Shown here: positions 1-9,204 of the stretch, piece after piece
How positions within the stretch are numbered: position 1 is the first letter of the stretch
Layout: every line of letters begins with the position of its first letter
Assembly: GCF_015686655.1 (NCBI RefSeq)
Contig: NZ_JADPMP010000009.1
Span: 1-64,000, forward strand
DNA from: Pontibacter sp. FD36
GTDB taxonomy: Bacteria > Bacteroidota > Bacteroidia > Cytophagales > Hymenobacteraceae
Length of the DNA stretch: 64,000 nucleotides
Direction of reading: 5' to 3'
Notes under the pieces: model-generated
Told to the model about the DNA's origin: nothing
The model's input: only the letters and a program-made list of their open reading frames with translations
Database searches by the model: none
Program-made: the position numbers and the translations under genes

Positions 1-127
1 CTTGATGAAAAAAGTAAGCAAAAAAATCAAGACGCTCCAAACTCGCTGAACGCTCAAACAGTGGAGCGCCGAAAAACGCACATGGCACTGCTGCTCGTTT
101 CATAGCCAGCGTGTGAGTTAGTCTTGC
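1..127 (+). repeat. Dispersed intergenic repeat, copy 1 (cut by window edge)
   Basis: Bases 1-127 match, in inverted orientation, bases 44990-45135, with only scattered mismatches over the shared part and one gap of about 19 bases. The left end starts with the hairpin pair CTTGAT and ATCAAG around an A-rich middle. The element may extend beyond the window. It has no credible start codon. Similar stretches recur between genes in many Bacteroidota from memory; function unknown. Confidence 0.75.
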
Positions 128-330
128 CATACCCGCCAGCGATGTGTAACAGTTATTACAATGCTAAGCAGTGTCAAGGAATCCCCTATTTAGAGGGGCA
201 GGGGTGGGTTAAATCCTGATCCCTATTTGATTTCTCCCCTAACCGCCGGACCTTTGCACCGAAGCATGGCAAATGCTATACCTGCGCAGAATTCCTGCGT
301 CCTGTGTCTGATATCTTGAGTCCTTAAAAA
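128..330. other. Gene-free stretch with REP-like hairpin
   Basis: Nothing coding is visible. Bases 183-212 hold a hairpin-prone run (CCCCTATTTAGAGGGG followed by CAGGGGTGGG), and CCCCTAACC at 236-244 could pair with part of it. Related G/C-run hairpins occur at 874-912 and near 10764. A perfect GCTATACCTG lies near 275. No clear -7 element for the downstream methyltransferase gene was recognised. Confidence 0.45.
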
Positions 331-864
331 ATGCGCAAACTCTCCATGGACGACCTCAACCGCGACTCGGTTGAAGAATTCAAAAATAAGAAAAAAATAC
401 CGTTAGTCTTGGTGCTCGACAATGTGCGCAGCCTCAATAATGTGGGTTCTGTTTTCCGTACCGCCGACTCCTTTATGGTCGAGAAGGTATACCTCTGTGG
501 TATTACCGGCACGCCACCCCATCGCGACATCGAGAAAACGGCCCTCGGCGCTACTGAATCCGTGGAGTGGGAGCATGTGTCGGATACATTGGAGCTGGTG
601 AAGCAACTAAAAGCCCAAGGGTATAAGGTTGGATCGGTGGAGCAAGCTGAGAACAGCATGAAACTGAACGAGTTTATACCTGAACCACAGCAACATTATG
701 CTCTGGTGCTTGGCAACGAAGTATTTGGCGTGGAACAGGAAGTCATCAACCATTCTGACTTTGTGCTCGAAATCCCGCAGTTTGGTACTAAGCACTCACT
801 CAACATCTCAGTCGCCACAGGTGTGGTGGTATGGGATTTCCTGAGTAAGGTGATGCCAAAGTAA
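331..864 (+). CDS. SpoU/TrmH-family RNA methyltransferase
   Basis: This 177-residue protein is a SPOUT-class methyltransferase expected to methylate a ribose 2'-OH in tRNA or rRNA using S-adenosylmethionine. All three SpoU motifs are visible: motif 1 NVRSLNNVGSVFRTAD near residue 31, motif 2 LVLGNEVFGV near 127, and motif 3 IPQFGTKHSLNISVATG near 147, which forms the trefoil-knot cofactor site. It is shorter than TrmH (about 230 residues) and has no N-terminal substrate-recognition domain, so the exact target base cannot be told. It stands alone and is followed by a hairpin terminator. Family assignment is strong; specificity is open. Confidence 0.9.
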   Translation: MRKLSMDDLNRDSVEEFKNKKKIPLVLVLDNVRSLNNVGSVFRTADSFMVEKVYLCGITGTPPHRDIEKTALGATESVEWEHVSDTLELVKQLKAQGYKVGSVEQAENSMKLNEFIPEPQQHYALVLGNEVFGVEQEVINHSDFVLEIPQFGTKHSLNISVATGVVVWDFLSKVMPK

Positions 865-873
865 CCAATATAC

Positions 874-912
874 GACCCCTGCCCTCTCAAACTACAGAGG
901 GCAAGGGTTTTA
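874..912 (+). terminator. Hairpin terminator after SpoU methyltransferase gene
   Basis: Near-complementary arms CCCTGCCCTCT and AGAGGGCAAGGG around a short loop, followed by TTTT, ten bases after the stop codon. The arms resemble the G/C-run hairpin at 183-212 in the opposite orientation. Confidence 0.7.
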
Positions 913-1235
913 CTAGTTTGCCTAACCAAATAAAGTTTTAACAACAATTTTTTAAAAAACACTTTCCACGCAAACACCTAACTATCAGTCTATTAAAAAC
1001 ATATCCTCCAAAAAATTGCACTAATCCTGCTCCTTTCTCCCGGAAATCTGTCCCACTGATTAAACCTTTGCCTTTCCCACCTGTCCTACCTGTGGCTAAT
1101 AGTTGAAGCCGGGGCGAACTATGATCTTCTAAGATGGAAAGGAATGGCTAGCCCCGGCACAATTTCCTACACGACCCCATCGCTTCCCACCCTGAAGCAA
1201 CTCAGCGCTTTCTTGACATATCCGTATCTAAAATT
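913..1235 (+). other. Gene-free leader region of the TonB-type receptor
   Basis: No gene seen. GCCGGGGC at 1108-1115 and GCCCCGGC at 1151-1158 are perfect inverted arms around a 35-base loop, so the receptor transcript could carry a leader stem-loop if transcription starts upstream. ACCTTTG near 1065 is a partial -7 match. No Shine-Dalgarno sequence precedes the ATG at 1236. Confidence 0.4.
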
Positions 1236-3698
1236 ATGAGAACCTACGTTTTACCATTACTCTTTTTAACATTTCTATACCTTAGCGCTCCACCTGACCT
1301 GCAGGCGCAGGACCAACCCACTCAAAACACCAGCACCCGCGGCAAAGTATCCGGCACTGTACAGGATGCCGACTCTAAAGCTCCGCTGGGCTTCGCCAAC
1401 ATTGTACTCCTCACTGCCCGCGACTCCAGCTTGGTAACCGGCGCCACTTCCGATATAGAGGGCAAGTTCGAACTCGATCGTGTACCACAAGGGCAGTTCA
1501 TCCTGCGCATCTCCTCTGTAGGCTACCCGACCCGTTTCATCCCGAATATCAGGGTAACTGATACTGACAGCAACATCAGACTAGGCGCTATACCTGTAAA
1601 AGGGGGCACTACGCAGCTCAAAGAGGTGCAGATCGTGACCGAAAGGCCTATGGTGGAATTTCAGCTCGACAAAAAAGTAGTGAACATGGAGCAGAACATA
1701 GCGGCGCAAGGGGGTAGTGTAGCCGATGCTATGCAAAATGTGCCTTCTGTGGATGTGGACCTTGACGGCAATGTGAGTCTGCGGGGAAGCTCCAACGTGA
1801 CCATATTGGTAGACGGCAAACGTACGGCTCTGTCCAACCTGACCCTTGACCAGATTCCGGCCAGTATGATCGAGAGCGTGGAGCTGATTACCAATCCATC
1901 ATCCAAGTATGACCCGGAAGGCACATCCGGTGTGATCAACCTGATCCTGAAGAAGAACATGAAGCCCGGTTTCAATGGCACTGCCACCGTGAATGTGGGT
2001 ACTTACGAAAACTACAACAGCTCCCTCAACCTGAACTACCGCCATTACAAGTGGAATTTCAACGGCGGCTACGATTTCCGCAGAAGCTATCGTCCCGGTG
2101 TGCGCCGCTCTTTTCTGACTAACCTGGAGGAGGGCACTTTCCGTGAAGATCTGGGCTCTAACCGTCGAACCGACATTTCGCACAGCTTCCGCTTTGGAGC
2201 CGACTATAGCATCAATCCCAAAAACACTATCTCGGCATCTGCCCTATACCGCACCGGCGACGAGCGGGGCTTTAACAGCATTCTGAACCGCAACCTGGAT
2301 GGTGAGATGAACCTGACACGTCTGAACCTGCGCGAGACACGCGGCACTGAGGATGACGGTGTGATGGATTATAACCTTGGCTACCGGCGCACCTTCGATC
2401 AGAAAGGCCGCGAGTGGACTGCCGACGTGATTTACACGGAGCGATTCAGTGACGAGGTGGATAATATCATGCAGCGGTTAACACTCGAAAACGGACAGCC
2501 TGTCGACCGTATGAACCAACAGCGGGTTACTTCTGATGATAATACCCGCCGCATTGTAACGCAGTCTGATTATGTGCACCCAATCAACGAAAACAGTCGC
2601 TTTGAGGCCGGTTACCGCAGCAGTTTCCAGTTGCTCGACAACGACAACAAGTTCTTTAATTACAACCCGGAAACCAACCAGTGGCTGGTGAACGACAATG
2701 TGACCAACCGCTTTGTGTACGATGAGCAGGTACATGCCCTTTACAGTAATTACAGCAATAAGATTAAGGACATTAGTTTCCAGGCGGGTTTGCGGGCAGA
2801 GCAGACCTTCACCAAATCAGACCAGCGTACACAGAACAGGGTGTTCGACAACCAATATTTTAGCTTGTTCCCAAGTCTGTTTGTCACAAAAGAATTCAGC
2901 CGTGACAACACGGTACAGTTCAGCTACAGCCGTCGCATTAACAGACCACGGGCCTGGTCGCTTAACCCCTTCATCGACTACTCTGACACACTCAACATCC
3001 GCTCTGGTAACCCGGAGCTGTTGCCTGAGTTCATTAATTCTTACGAGCTGGGCTATATCAAGTACTGGGACAACACCTCGTTTAACACCACCGTGTTTTA
3101 TCGTCGCACAAACGACCAGATCCAGCGTTTCCGTACTTTTGATCCGGCTTCTGGCGTAACGTCCACTACCTTTCTTAATCTTGCCAGCGGTTCATCTTAT
3201 GGCGTGGAACTGGTCGGAACGTATAATCCACTTAAGTGGTGGAAGATCAATGCCAGCGTATCGGGCTTCAGGGTAGAACTGAATGATGCGGGCGGAGATA
3301 CCGAGCTCAGCAATGACCAGTGGACCTGGAACTCCAAACTTAACTCCAACATGACCGTCTGGAAAGATCTTGCCATACAGGTATCGGCTAACTACCGTGC
3401 TCCGATGGCTGATATACAGGGCCAGATGCAGGAAATGTATGCGGTAGACCTGGGCCTGAAAAAAGACGTGCTCAACAAGAAAGGCACCATCACACTGCGC
3501 ATTTCTGACATATTCGACACCCGCGAGTTTAACTTTGAGAGCTTCGGGCCAGGCTTTGAGCAGACGCACAACAACAAGCGCCAGACACGCATTGCCTTTA
3601 TTGGATTCACTTACCGCCTCAACAGCGAAGACAGCAACCGTGAACGCCGTCGACAGCGCGATGAGCAGGGAGGCGGTGACGACGGATTTGATTATTAA
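1236..3698 (+). CDS. TonB-dependent receptor-like outer membrane beta-barrel protein
   Basis: An 820-residue outer membrane protein. Residues 1-25 are a signal peptide ending in LQAQ. Residues about 35-120 form a carboxypeptidase-regulatory-like domain (RGKVSGTVQDADS start), about 130-240 a plug with the DGNVSLRGSSNVTILVDGK segment typical of receptors, and the rest a barrel of aromatic-rich strands of the OMP_b-brl_3 type. The tail (RRRQRDEQGGGDDGFDY) is charged and lacks the usual terminal Phe strand end. No SusD partner lies next to it, so glycan uptake is not implied and the substrate is unknown. The start is chosen for its clean signal peptide. Confidence 0.9.
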   Translation: MRTYVLPLLFLTFLYLSAPPDLQAQDQPTQNTSTRGKVSGTVQDADSKAPLGFANIVLLTARDSSLVTGATSDIEGKFELDRVPQGQFILRISSVGYPTRFIPNIRVTDTDSNIRLGAIPVKGGTTQLKEVQIVTERPMVEFQLDKKVVNMEQNIAAQGGSVADAMQNVPSVDVDLDGNVSLRGSSNVTILVDGKRTALSNLTLDQIPASMIESVELITNPSSKYDPEGTSGVINLILKKNMKPGFNGTATVNVGTYENYNSSLNLNYRHYKWNFNGGYDFRRSYRPGVRRSFLTNLEEGTFREDLGSNRRTDISHSFRFGADYSINPKNTISASALYRTGDERGFNSILNRNLDGEMNLTRLNLRETRGTEDDGVMDYNLGYRRTFDQKGREWTADVIYTERFSDEVDNIMQRLTLENGQPVDRMNQQRVTSDDNTRRIVTQSDYVHPINENSRFEAGYRSSFQLLDNDNKFFNYNPETNQWLVNDNVTNRFVYDEQVHALYSNYSNKIKDISFQAGLRAEQTFTKSDQRTQNRVFDNQYFSLFPSLFVTKEFSRDNTVQFSYSRRINRPRAWSLNPFIDYSDTLNIRSGNPELLPEFINSYELGYIKYWDNTSFNTTVFYRRTNDQIQRFRTFDPASGVTSTTFLNLASGSSYGVELVGTYNPLKWWKINASVSGFRVELNDAGGDTELSNDQWTWNSKLNSNMTVWKDLAIQVSANYRAPMADIQGQMQEMYAVDLGLKKDVLNKKGTITLRISDIFDTREFNFESFGPGFEQTHNNKRQTRIAFIGFTYRLNSEDSNRERRRQRDEQGGGDDGFDY

Positions 3699-3719
3699 CA
3701 GCGATGCATAGGCAAACGT

Positions 3720-3748
3720 AGGCCGGGGAGTAATCTCCGGCTTTTTTT
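3720..3748 (+). terminator. Rho-independent terminator after receptor gene
   Basis: GCCGGGGAG and CTCCGGC arms around TAAT, followed by a run of seven T, 22 bases after the stop codon. Confidence 0.85.
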
Positions 3749-3842
3749 ATGCACACCTCCTTACTCGTACCCAGGCAATGCAGGCAGGTATACCTTCTTT
3801 CATGACTTCTCCGTACCTTAAGCCGAAACCAAACCAAACATA

Positions 3843-4850
3843 ATGACTGCTCCTGCCCGACTGCCTATCATTGACCTGCACTGCGACCTCCTGGTATACC
3901 TTTCTGACGTACCCAACTCTGCTATTGATAACGTAGCGGAAATTGGCTGTTCTTTGCCTGCCCTTACACAAGGCAATGTGCGTTTGCAGACCATGGCCAT
4001 TTACTGCTCCACCGCTCCGGGCAGTACCCATTATGCCCACTTGCAAGTCGAGATATTCAGAAAGCTGGCAGAAGACGATAAAAGCTGCCTGACTGCTGTT
4101 TCAGACCCAGGCACTCTGCACCAAGTGCTGTCCGGCCAAGGCAACATCGGCATGGTGGCAGCCATTGAGAATGCCTCCGGTTTTTGTGAAGAAGATGAAC
4201 CACTGGAAGATGGTTTCAAGAAACTCGAGAAGATCATTGATACCGTAGGCCGTCTGCTTTACATTAGCTTTACGCATCACATGGGCAATCGCTTCGGGGG
4301 CGGCAACATGACGGACAGGGGTATTTCCCGCGATGGCAAAATGCTGCTCGACTATCTGCATGGACGCCGCATCGCCGTAGACCTTTCCCACACCAGCGAC
4401 GCCCTGGCTTTCGACATCCTAGAGCACATCGACCGGGAGCGGCTTGCTATACCTGTTATCGCCAGTCACTCCAACTTTAGACCGGTATGGGTACACAATC
4501 GCAACCTGCCCGATGAGTTGGCGCAGGAGATTATTCATCGCAGGGGGCTGATCGGCATGAACTTCCTGCGTGCTTTTGTGAACGACGGGAAGCCTGACGC
4601 ACTGATAGAGCACATCCTGTATGGTTTTGGGAAGGGTGCCGAAGATGTCATCAGTTTCGGTGCCGACTACTTCTATACCGCTGATTTTCCGGATCCAACG
4701 CGTGTTCCTTTTTATTTTCCGGAGCACGAGCAGGCAGGCACCAGTTACAGCTTCTTGCTGGAGCGGCTGCAAAACCACCTCTCCGAAGAACAGCTGGCCA
4801 AGCTTGCCTATAAAAACACACAGAATTTCATCAACCGAATCTGGTCCTGA
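3843..4850 (+). CDS. Membrane dipeptidase (peptidase family M19)
   Basis: A 335-residue zinc dipeptidase of the renal-dipeptidase family, expected to cleave dipeptides, including those with D-residues. The metal-binding HxD is at His13/Asp15 (IDLHCDLL); the bridging glutamate lies in VAAIENASGF, and the later metal or substrate histidines are in DLSHTSD and VIASHSNFRP. Length and motif order match the family. There is no signal peptide, so it is probably cytoplasmic despite the family name. It starts at ATG 3843 directly after a short spacer and is a single-gene unit. Confidence 0.92.
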   Translation: MTAPARLPIIDLHCDLLVYLSDVPNSAIDNVAEIGCSLPALTQGNVRLQTMAIYCSTAPGSTHYAHLQVEIFRKLAEDDKSCLTAVSDPGTLHQVLSGQGNIGMVAAIENASGFCEEDEPLEDGFKKLEKIIDTVGRLLYISFTHHMGNRFGGGNMTDRGISRDGKMLLDYLHGRRIAVDLSHTSDALAFDILEHIDRERLAIPVIASHSNFRPVWVHNRNLPDELAQEIIHRRGLIGMNFLRAFVNDGKPDALIEHILYGFGKGAEDVISFGADYFYTADFPDPTRVPFYFPEHEQAGTSYSFLLERLQNHLSEEQLAKLAYKNTQNFINRIWS

Positions 4851-5028
4851 TTCGTGCTTTTGTCCAATAGAATGACAGCACCCGATAACGCTTTTTCAGC
4901 AAAAAACTTGTGCTGAAAATAATATTTATTATATTTAAAGTGGACTATATAGAGACTGTTTAAAACACGTCATTCTTTGTTATAACATACTTCTGTATTT
5001 CAGGTCTGTCACCTTATAAAATGCTGTT

Positions 5029-5214
5029 ATGAAATTCATTGGACTTTTTCTCCTTCTTGCCGGGCTGGTTTCGCTCGTTATTGGTTTCACAGGCGCCAAT
5101 CTGCTGGCTTTGGACTGGGTTAACCAGTGGGGCGAGGGCATTGGCTGGGCTATCCGGGCAGGCATCACGGCGCTTGGTGGGGTATTGTACTATATTTACC
5201 GACACGAAGATTAG
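5029..5214 (+). CDS. Small two-helix membrane protein
   Basis: A 61-residue protein with two hydrophobic segments (about residues 2-20 and 38-54) joined by a short loop holding Trp and Gly residues, ending in RHED. I cannot assign a family. Small membrane proteins of this kind are common in Cytophagales. The upstream 178 bases are A+T-rich and could hold its promoter. The ORF in the overlapping frame has poorer composition. Function unknown. Confidence 0.65.
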   Translation: MKFIGLFLLLAGLVSLVIGFTGANLLALDWVNQWGEGIGWAIRAGITALGGVLYYIYRHED

Positions 5215-5304
5215 GGCCATTCGCTTATTTTCTATATAGAAACTTTGCCATGTGCAAACAAACTGCGTATACGCAAATACTGTACACCAAAAGCCGAATC
5301 AGCC

Positions 5305-5973
5305 ATGGACTCTCCGCAGTACACACCTTACTACATCCAGATCAATGAGCTCTATATTGATACAGTCGTAATAGACGATACAGAGTTCATCACCTTGTGG
5401 TGTTTTACTGTGCTCGATGATGAGTACAAATTTATTTACCTGGGTTGCGATTTCACACAATTCAACCAAATCCTGATCGGCGCCGGCGAGAAAGGCAAGG
5501 AGATTGCCCTGCATATGGCCAACGTGCTCAACAGCGAACATGACTCCCCTACTCTGGTACCTATAAAAGAGCAGTTTGACGACTACCTGGAGCTAACCGG
5601 CTTTGACCTGGTAGTGTACGAACCACTGGCTGTGGACGATGAATTTGAAGACGAGTATGATGACGATGACGACCTGCCACTGGAGCAACTGCTGGGTGGC
5701 GGAAGCAAGCGCTCTGACAATACCTCGCAGAAGTATTTGATCTACCAGTTGGACAAACTATATCCTTCCAAGATCTTCGAGCCAGAAAAGCTGCAGCGCG
5801 AGAACATGACTGAGCAGTTTGAGGACGACTCACTGGAGCTGGCACAGCTCTACTACGATTACCTGAATGCCTCCGAAAACGGTTATTCTGAGTGTGAAGC
5901 CAGGCAGGTGGCAGGCCTGGAAAAAGACCTGTTCTTCCGGATGGCCCGAAAAGCTGCCGATCTCTGGAGCTAA
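5305..5973 (+). CDS. Acidic protein of unknown function
   Basis: A 222-residue soluble protein starting MDSPQYTPYY. The frame stays open upstream to a TTG at 5245, but a possible -7 element (AACTTTG near 5240) puts that start too close to the transcript start, so ATG 5305 is preferred. The middle, near residues 110-130, is extremely acidic (EDEYDDDDDLP). The C-terminal 40 residues look helical and contain YSECEARQVAGLEKDLF, which could be a helix-turn-helix-like end. No family recognised. Confidence 0.8.
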   Translation: MDSPQYTPYYIQINELYIDTVVIDDTEFITLWCFTVLDDEYKFIYLGCDFTQFNQILIGAGEKGKEIALHMANVLNSEHDSPTLVPIKEQFDDYLELTGFDLVVYEPLAVDDEFEDEYDDDDDLPLEQLLGGGSKRSDNTSQKYLIYQLDKLYPSKIFEPEKLQRENMTEQFEDDSLELAQLYYDYLNASENGYSECEARQVAGLEKDLFFRMARKAADLWS

Positions 5974-5987
5974 GCCTGTCTGCTATA

Positions 5988-6542
5988 CTACCTGACGCTG
6001 TCATACTGTGCGGCCAGTTGCAGGCGCGCCCGCAATTGTAGCTGCATTTCATTGACCCAGTTCCGGATCTCCTCTTCTTCTGCTTTTAACAACATTTCTC
6101 TGTAATGATCCAGCTGCGATCGCTGCGAAGCATACACATACGCCTGATAGTGCTCGTCAAACTCAGCGCCGGTCAACTTCCCAAATTCTTCTAAAGTAGC
6201 CCGATCAGCTGAACCCAGTGAATCGGGCAAACTCGTGTGCAAACCTTCTGCTTTGGCAACTTGCTGCAATTGCTTCATCGCATCACCATAAAAGGCCAGC
6301 ATTTCTGCGCTCAGGGCCTTGACCTCTTCGGATTGGGCACGTTCGGTGGCCAGGCGGGCCAGCTCAGACTGCAACATCGTGGTGCTGGCGGCATAGTCGA
6401 TAAAGGCGGCGCTGCGGCTCATCTCTTTTACAACCGGAGGCGTGGTAGTTTTGGCCTGATCAGTACTGGGGCTGTCGCCACAGGCGATCATCAGCAAAAA
6501 TAAAAGCCCGCAGGCAAGGGTGAGCAGTTTATCGTTGAGCAT
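5988..6542 (-). CDS. DUF4142-type lipoprotein
   Basis: A 184-residue exported lipoprotein: the lipobox LLMIAC places the lipidated cysteine at residue 21. Residues about 42-180 match the DUF4142 pattern, a ferritin-like helical bundle (AFIDYAASTTMLQSELARLA near the start, Gln/Leu-rich helices after). Members are periplasmic or outer-membrane attached in Bacteroidota and of unproven function. It ends 15 bases from the convergent acidic protein gene, with no obvious terminator between them. Confidence 0.82.
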   Translation of the reverse strand: MLNDKLLTLACGLLFLLMIACGDSPSTDQAKTTTPPVVKEMSRSAAFIDYAASTTMLQSELARLATERAQSEEVKALSAEMLAFYGDAMKQLQQVAKAEGLHTSLPDSLGSADRATLEEFGKLTGAEFDEHYQAYVYASQRSQLDHYREMLLKAEEEEIRNWVNEMQLQLRARLQLAAQYDSVR

Positions 6543-6648
6543 AAGTAAGGGGCCGTCAGGTAGTTGAATAGCTATACCGTATGCCCGGCATCACAAGTTA
6601 TGCCATCTGCTCAAAAACACTTAAAAGTACAGCAATCCCTTATCAGGT

Positions 6649-8964
6649 TTAAAACCGGTACGACTTCCGGACCAGTGTCAGGTTGCTTTCGCGGCCCTGC
6701 TCCGGTATCACATGCGCGGGCATCGGCTGCCGCACCAGTTGCTGGGGCAGACCAATGCTCACATCATACAGGTATAGCTGCAGGCTGCTGCTTTGCTTCA
6801 GACGCACTTCCAGCTCAACCTCTTTAGCATCGGGCAGGCCGTGCACCTTGGCAAAGTATACCGACCCCTGTTCTGTTTCCATGGGCCCCAGCTCAAGCGC
6901 TTCCCCATTGATCGCAGCTCCCAGCATAGCATCTTCTTCGGAGGGCTGCAGCACCAGGTCCAGGTGTGCCGCCCCACGCGGCGACTGTAGCCGGATGGTC
7001 AGCACACGCTCGCCGGGGGCTATCCCTTCGTTCACCAGACTCGCTACCGGCGCCTGCAAAGGTATAGGCTCTGCCTCGTTTTTCAGGTACTGCCTTGCAG
7101 CCATCGGGTATATTTCGGTCAAAGCTCCTGTAGTGGGATTAGGGAAAAACTGTCGGTTCCAGTCATCGGTGCGCTGGTAAGCCGAGGCCCAGACGGCTAC
7201 ACTATCGTCGGCGTTGAGGTAGTAGCTCACATGGCTGTGCAGCGGTTGCTCAGGGCTTGGCTTCTCGGCTTCGATGGCCCGGAACAGTTGTATACCTCCT
7301 GCAAAAAGCAGAAAGGCGGGCAAGAGCGGCAGCGTACGCCAGCCGAAGCTACGCTCGATGGTGACCAGCAAAGGCATAGCCAGGCCGGCAAGCAAGAGCA
7401 ACGTGGCTACCGTAGCGACAGGCATCTGCAAGGCAAATACCACAAAAAGAAAACGAACCAGCGGCATCAGCATAAAAACAGCGGGCACTACACCTGCCAG
7501 CAGCACCAGTGCATAAGCCCAGCCGACGGGCTGTTGGTGCAGGTCTTTCAGGAAAAGCACCAGCATAGCCAACAAGCAGAAAAGCAGCGGAAACATGAAC
7601 AGATAAGCCGCAGCCGGTACCAGCAGCAGGGCTGCCACCATCAGGGCAAACCAGAGCAGGCAGACGCCCATGGCCAAGGCAAATACCGACACCCAGCGCA
7701 ACAGCAGCCAGCTCAGCAACAACATCAACCCAAGCGCCAACAGCAGGTAGCCCATAAAGAAACTTCCGGCACCGTATACTCCATTCATATCATGGCTGTA
7801 AGGCAGCATGCCCTTTACAAAGCCGGTGATGGGGAATGTCAGTCCCGCCACGATGCCGACCACAAGCAGAAAACCGACAAGACCTCCGATCAACTGCACC
7901 GCCGAAAAAGCTTTCCGGCGAATACCCACCACGATGCATGCCAGCAGCAGCATTGTCGTGAGTGCCGCCCATAGCAGGTTCCATCCGGCCGGATACTGCA
8001 CCAGCCAACTGCCTGCCGGGTTAAAGAAAATCTTGTCCTGCGCCTTGGTACTTTCGAGCGACACATTGCCCAGGTGCCGCACCAGCGCCAGCATGTTGCT
8101 GCCATGGTGCTGCAGGCTGTTTCGGTCCAGGTTTTCGGGCGAGTCGGTCATTTTGTGGTAGTTCACAAAGCCGTCGATGAAAGCGGAGTTTACCCCCGTG
8201 TACCCGGCATCCCTAAACACGGTGAAGTCGGTGTTGTTGGGCAGATTGCGGTATACCTCATACATCATGGAGCTGGCAAAAGGGTATGGCGCCGACTCAG
8301 CAAACTGCTCCACGATCCAGCCGTTTTCGGGACTTATCTCGAAGGTCATGCTCGGGCCGGCATTGCCACGTGCCTCCACGTTTATCACTACGCCTACCTC
8401 ATTCGCCCAGGGGTGCTTCAGAAAAGCCTTGGCCCCGTACAGTCCATACTCTTCACCATCAGTCATCAGAAAAATAACGTCATGCTGCAGCGGTTCACCC
8501 ATCTGCAGGGCACGGGCAGTCTCGAGCATGGCCGCTATACCTGCGCCATCGTCGCCGGCACCGGGGGTGTTGGGCTGCGAGTCATAGTGCGCCATCACCA
8601 GCACAGCTTTCCCGCCTGGTTGCGTTCCTTTTATTCTGCCCAGCAAGTTGTACACATAGCCCACATTGCTGGCATCGCCCACCGGATTCACAATCACCTG
8701 TTCCTGCACTTCAGGCTGAAGTCCCAGCATCTCCATTTGTTTCAGCAAGTACCGTCGCGCTTCCGCATGTCCCGGCGTACCCATGGCGTGCGGCTGGCTG
8801 GCCACTTTCCGAACGTGTGCCATAGCACGTTCCGCCGAAAAGTCAGTAGCTGGAGCATCAGCCGACAAAGCTTCAGGTGGGCTCATCAGACTAACGCTGT
8901 ATACACTCAACCCTACAAGGGCAACCAGTAGGAATAAAGAAACGAAATAGGGTCTTTTAGACAT
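6649..8964 (-). CDS. M28-family zinc aminopeptidase with membrane domain
   Basis: A 771-residue protein resembling fungal vacuolar membrane proteases (Pff1 type). An N-terminal helix anchors it. Residues about 45-300 are an M28 aminopeptidase: zinc ligands sit in VMAHYDS, GAGDDGAG, TDGEEYGLYGA, NVEARGNAG and VNYHKMTDSPE. Six to nine transmembrane segments follow (about 325-560), then a soluble beta-rich domain to the C-terminus. The catalytic face should lie outside the cytoplasm, cleaving short peptides in the periplasm. Several perfect copies of the iterated CTATACCT motif fall in this gene. Family confident; substrate unknown. Confidence 0.9.
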   Translation of the reverse strand: MSKRPYFVSLFLLVALVGLSVYSVSLMSPPEALSADAPATDFSAERAMAHVRKVASQPHAMGTPGHAEARRYLLKQMEMLGLQPEVQEQVIVNPVGDASNVGYVYNLLGRIKGTQPGGKAVLVMAHYDSQPNTPGAGDDGAGIAAMLETARALQMGEPLQHDVIFLMTDGEEYGLYGAKAFLKHPWANEVGVVINVEARGNAGPSMTFEISPENGWIVEQFAESAPYPFASSMMYEVYRNLPNNTDFTVFRDAGYTGVNSAFIDGFVNYHKMTDSPENLDRNSLQHHGSNMLALVRHLGNVSLESTKAQDKIFFNPAGSWLVQYPAGWNLLWAALTTMLLLACIVVGIRRKAFSAVQLIGGLVGFLLVVGIVAGLTFPITGFVKGMLPYSHDMNGVYGAGSFFMGYLLLALGLMLLLSWLLLRWVSVFALAMGVCLLWFALMVAALLLVPAAAYLFMFPLLFCLLAMLVLFLKDLHQQPVGWAYALVLLAGVVPAVFMLMPLVRFLFVVFALQMPVATVATLLLLAGLAMPLLVTIERSFGWRTLPLLPAFLLFAGGIQLFRAIEAEKPSPEQPLHSHVSYYLNADDSVAVWASAYQRTDDWNRQFFPNPTTGALTEIYPMAARQYLKNEAEPIPLQAPVASLVNEGIAPGERVLTIRLQSPRGAAHLDLVLQPSEEDAMLGAAINGEALELGPMETEQGSVYFAKVHGLPDAKEVELEVRLKQSSSLQLYLYDVSIGLPQQLVRQPMPAHVIPEQGRESNLTLVRKSYRF

Positions 8965-9150
8965 GGCCAGGTATGGGGTGGTTCTATACGGTTAATATAG
9001 CAAATTCCTATATACATTGTATTTATACCTGAACCCATCCGTACGTGCATATGTATTCAAGACACTGTGGGTACACTGGGTATAGGGACAACTCCACAGC
9101 CCTTCTGCCAAGTTGAAGAACAGGCGGGATTTCTCCAGGATATCCTATAT

Positions 9151-9184
9151 AAAAAATCCCCGCCAGTATACCTGGCGGGGATTT
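9151..9184 (-). terminator. Terminator of TerC-family gene, loop holds iterated motif
   Basis: Perfect arms AAATCCCCGCCAG and CTGGCGGGGATTT around TATAC, 20 bases past the stop of the minus-strand gene; a T run on the minus strand follows. The loop and its edges read CAGTATACCTG, a copy of the iterated motif. Confidence 0.88.
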
Positions 9185-9204
9185 CAACAATAGTTTTGGA
9201 ACAC

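Noticed and set aside
1..110. Short peptide frame LDEKSKQKNQDAPNS in the repeat
   Set aside because: No start codon in the window, ends in the repeat itself, and the other copy at 45 kb has an insertion breaking the frame.
1236..3698. SusC/SusD glycan-uptake locus
   Set aside because: Neither TonB receptor has an adjacent SusD-like lipoprotein or glycoside hydrolase.
7231..7974. 247-residue plus-strand frame, Gln/His/Lys-rich
   Set aside because: Lies antisense to the well-supported M28 peptidase membrane domain; its Gln/His/Lys-rich composition is the mirror of Leu/Val codons.
8074..8931. 285-residue plus-strand frame
   Set aside because: Antisense to the M28 catalytic domain, whose zinc motifs are intact on the other strand.
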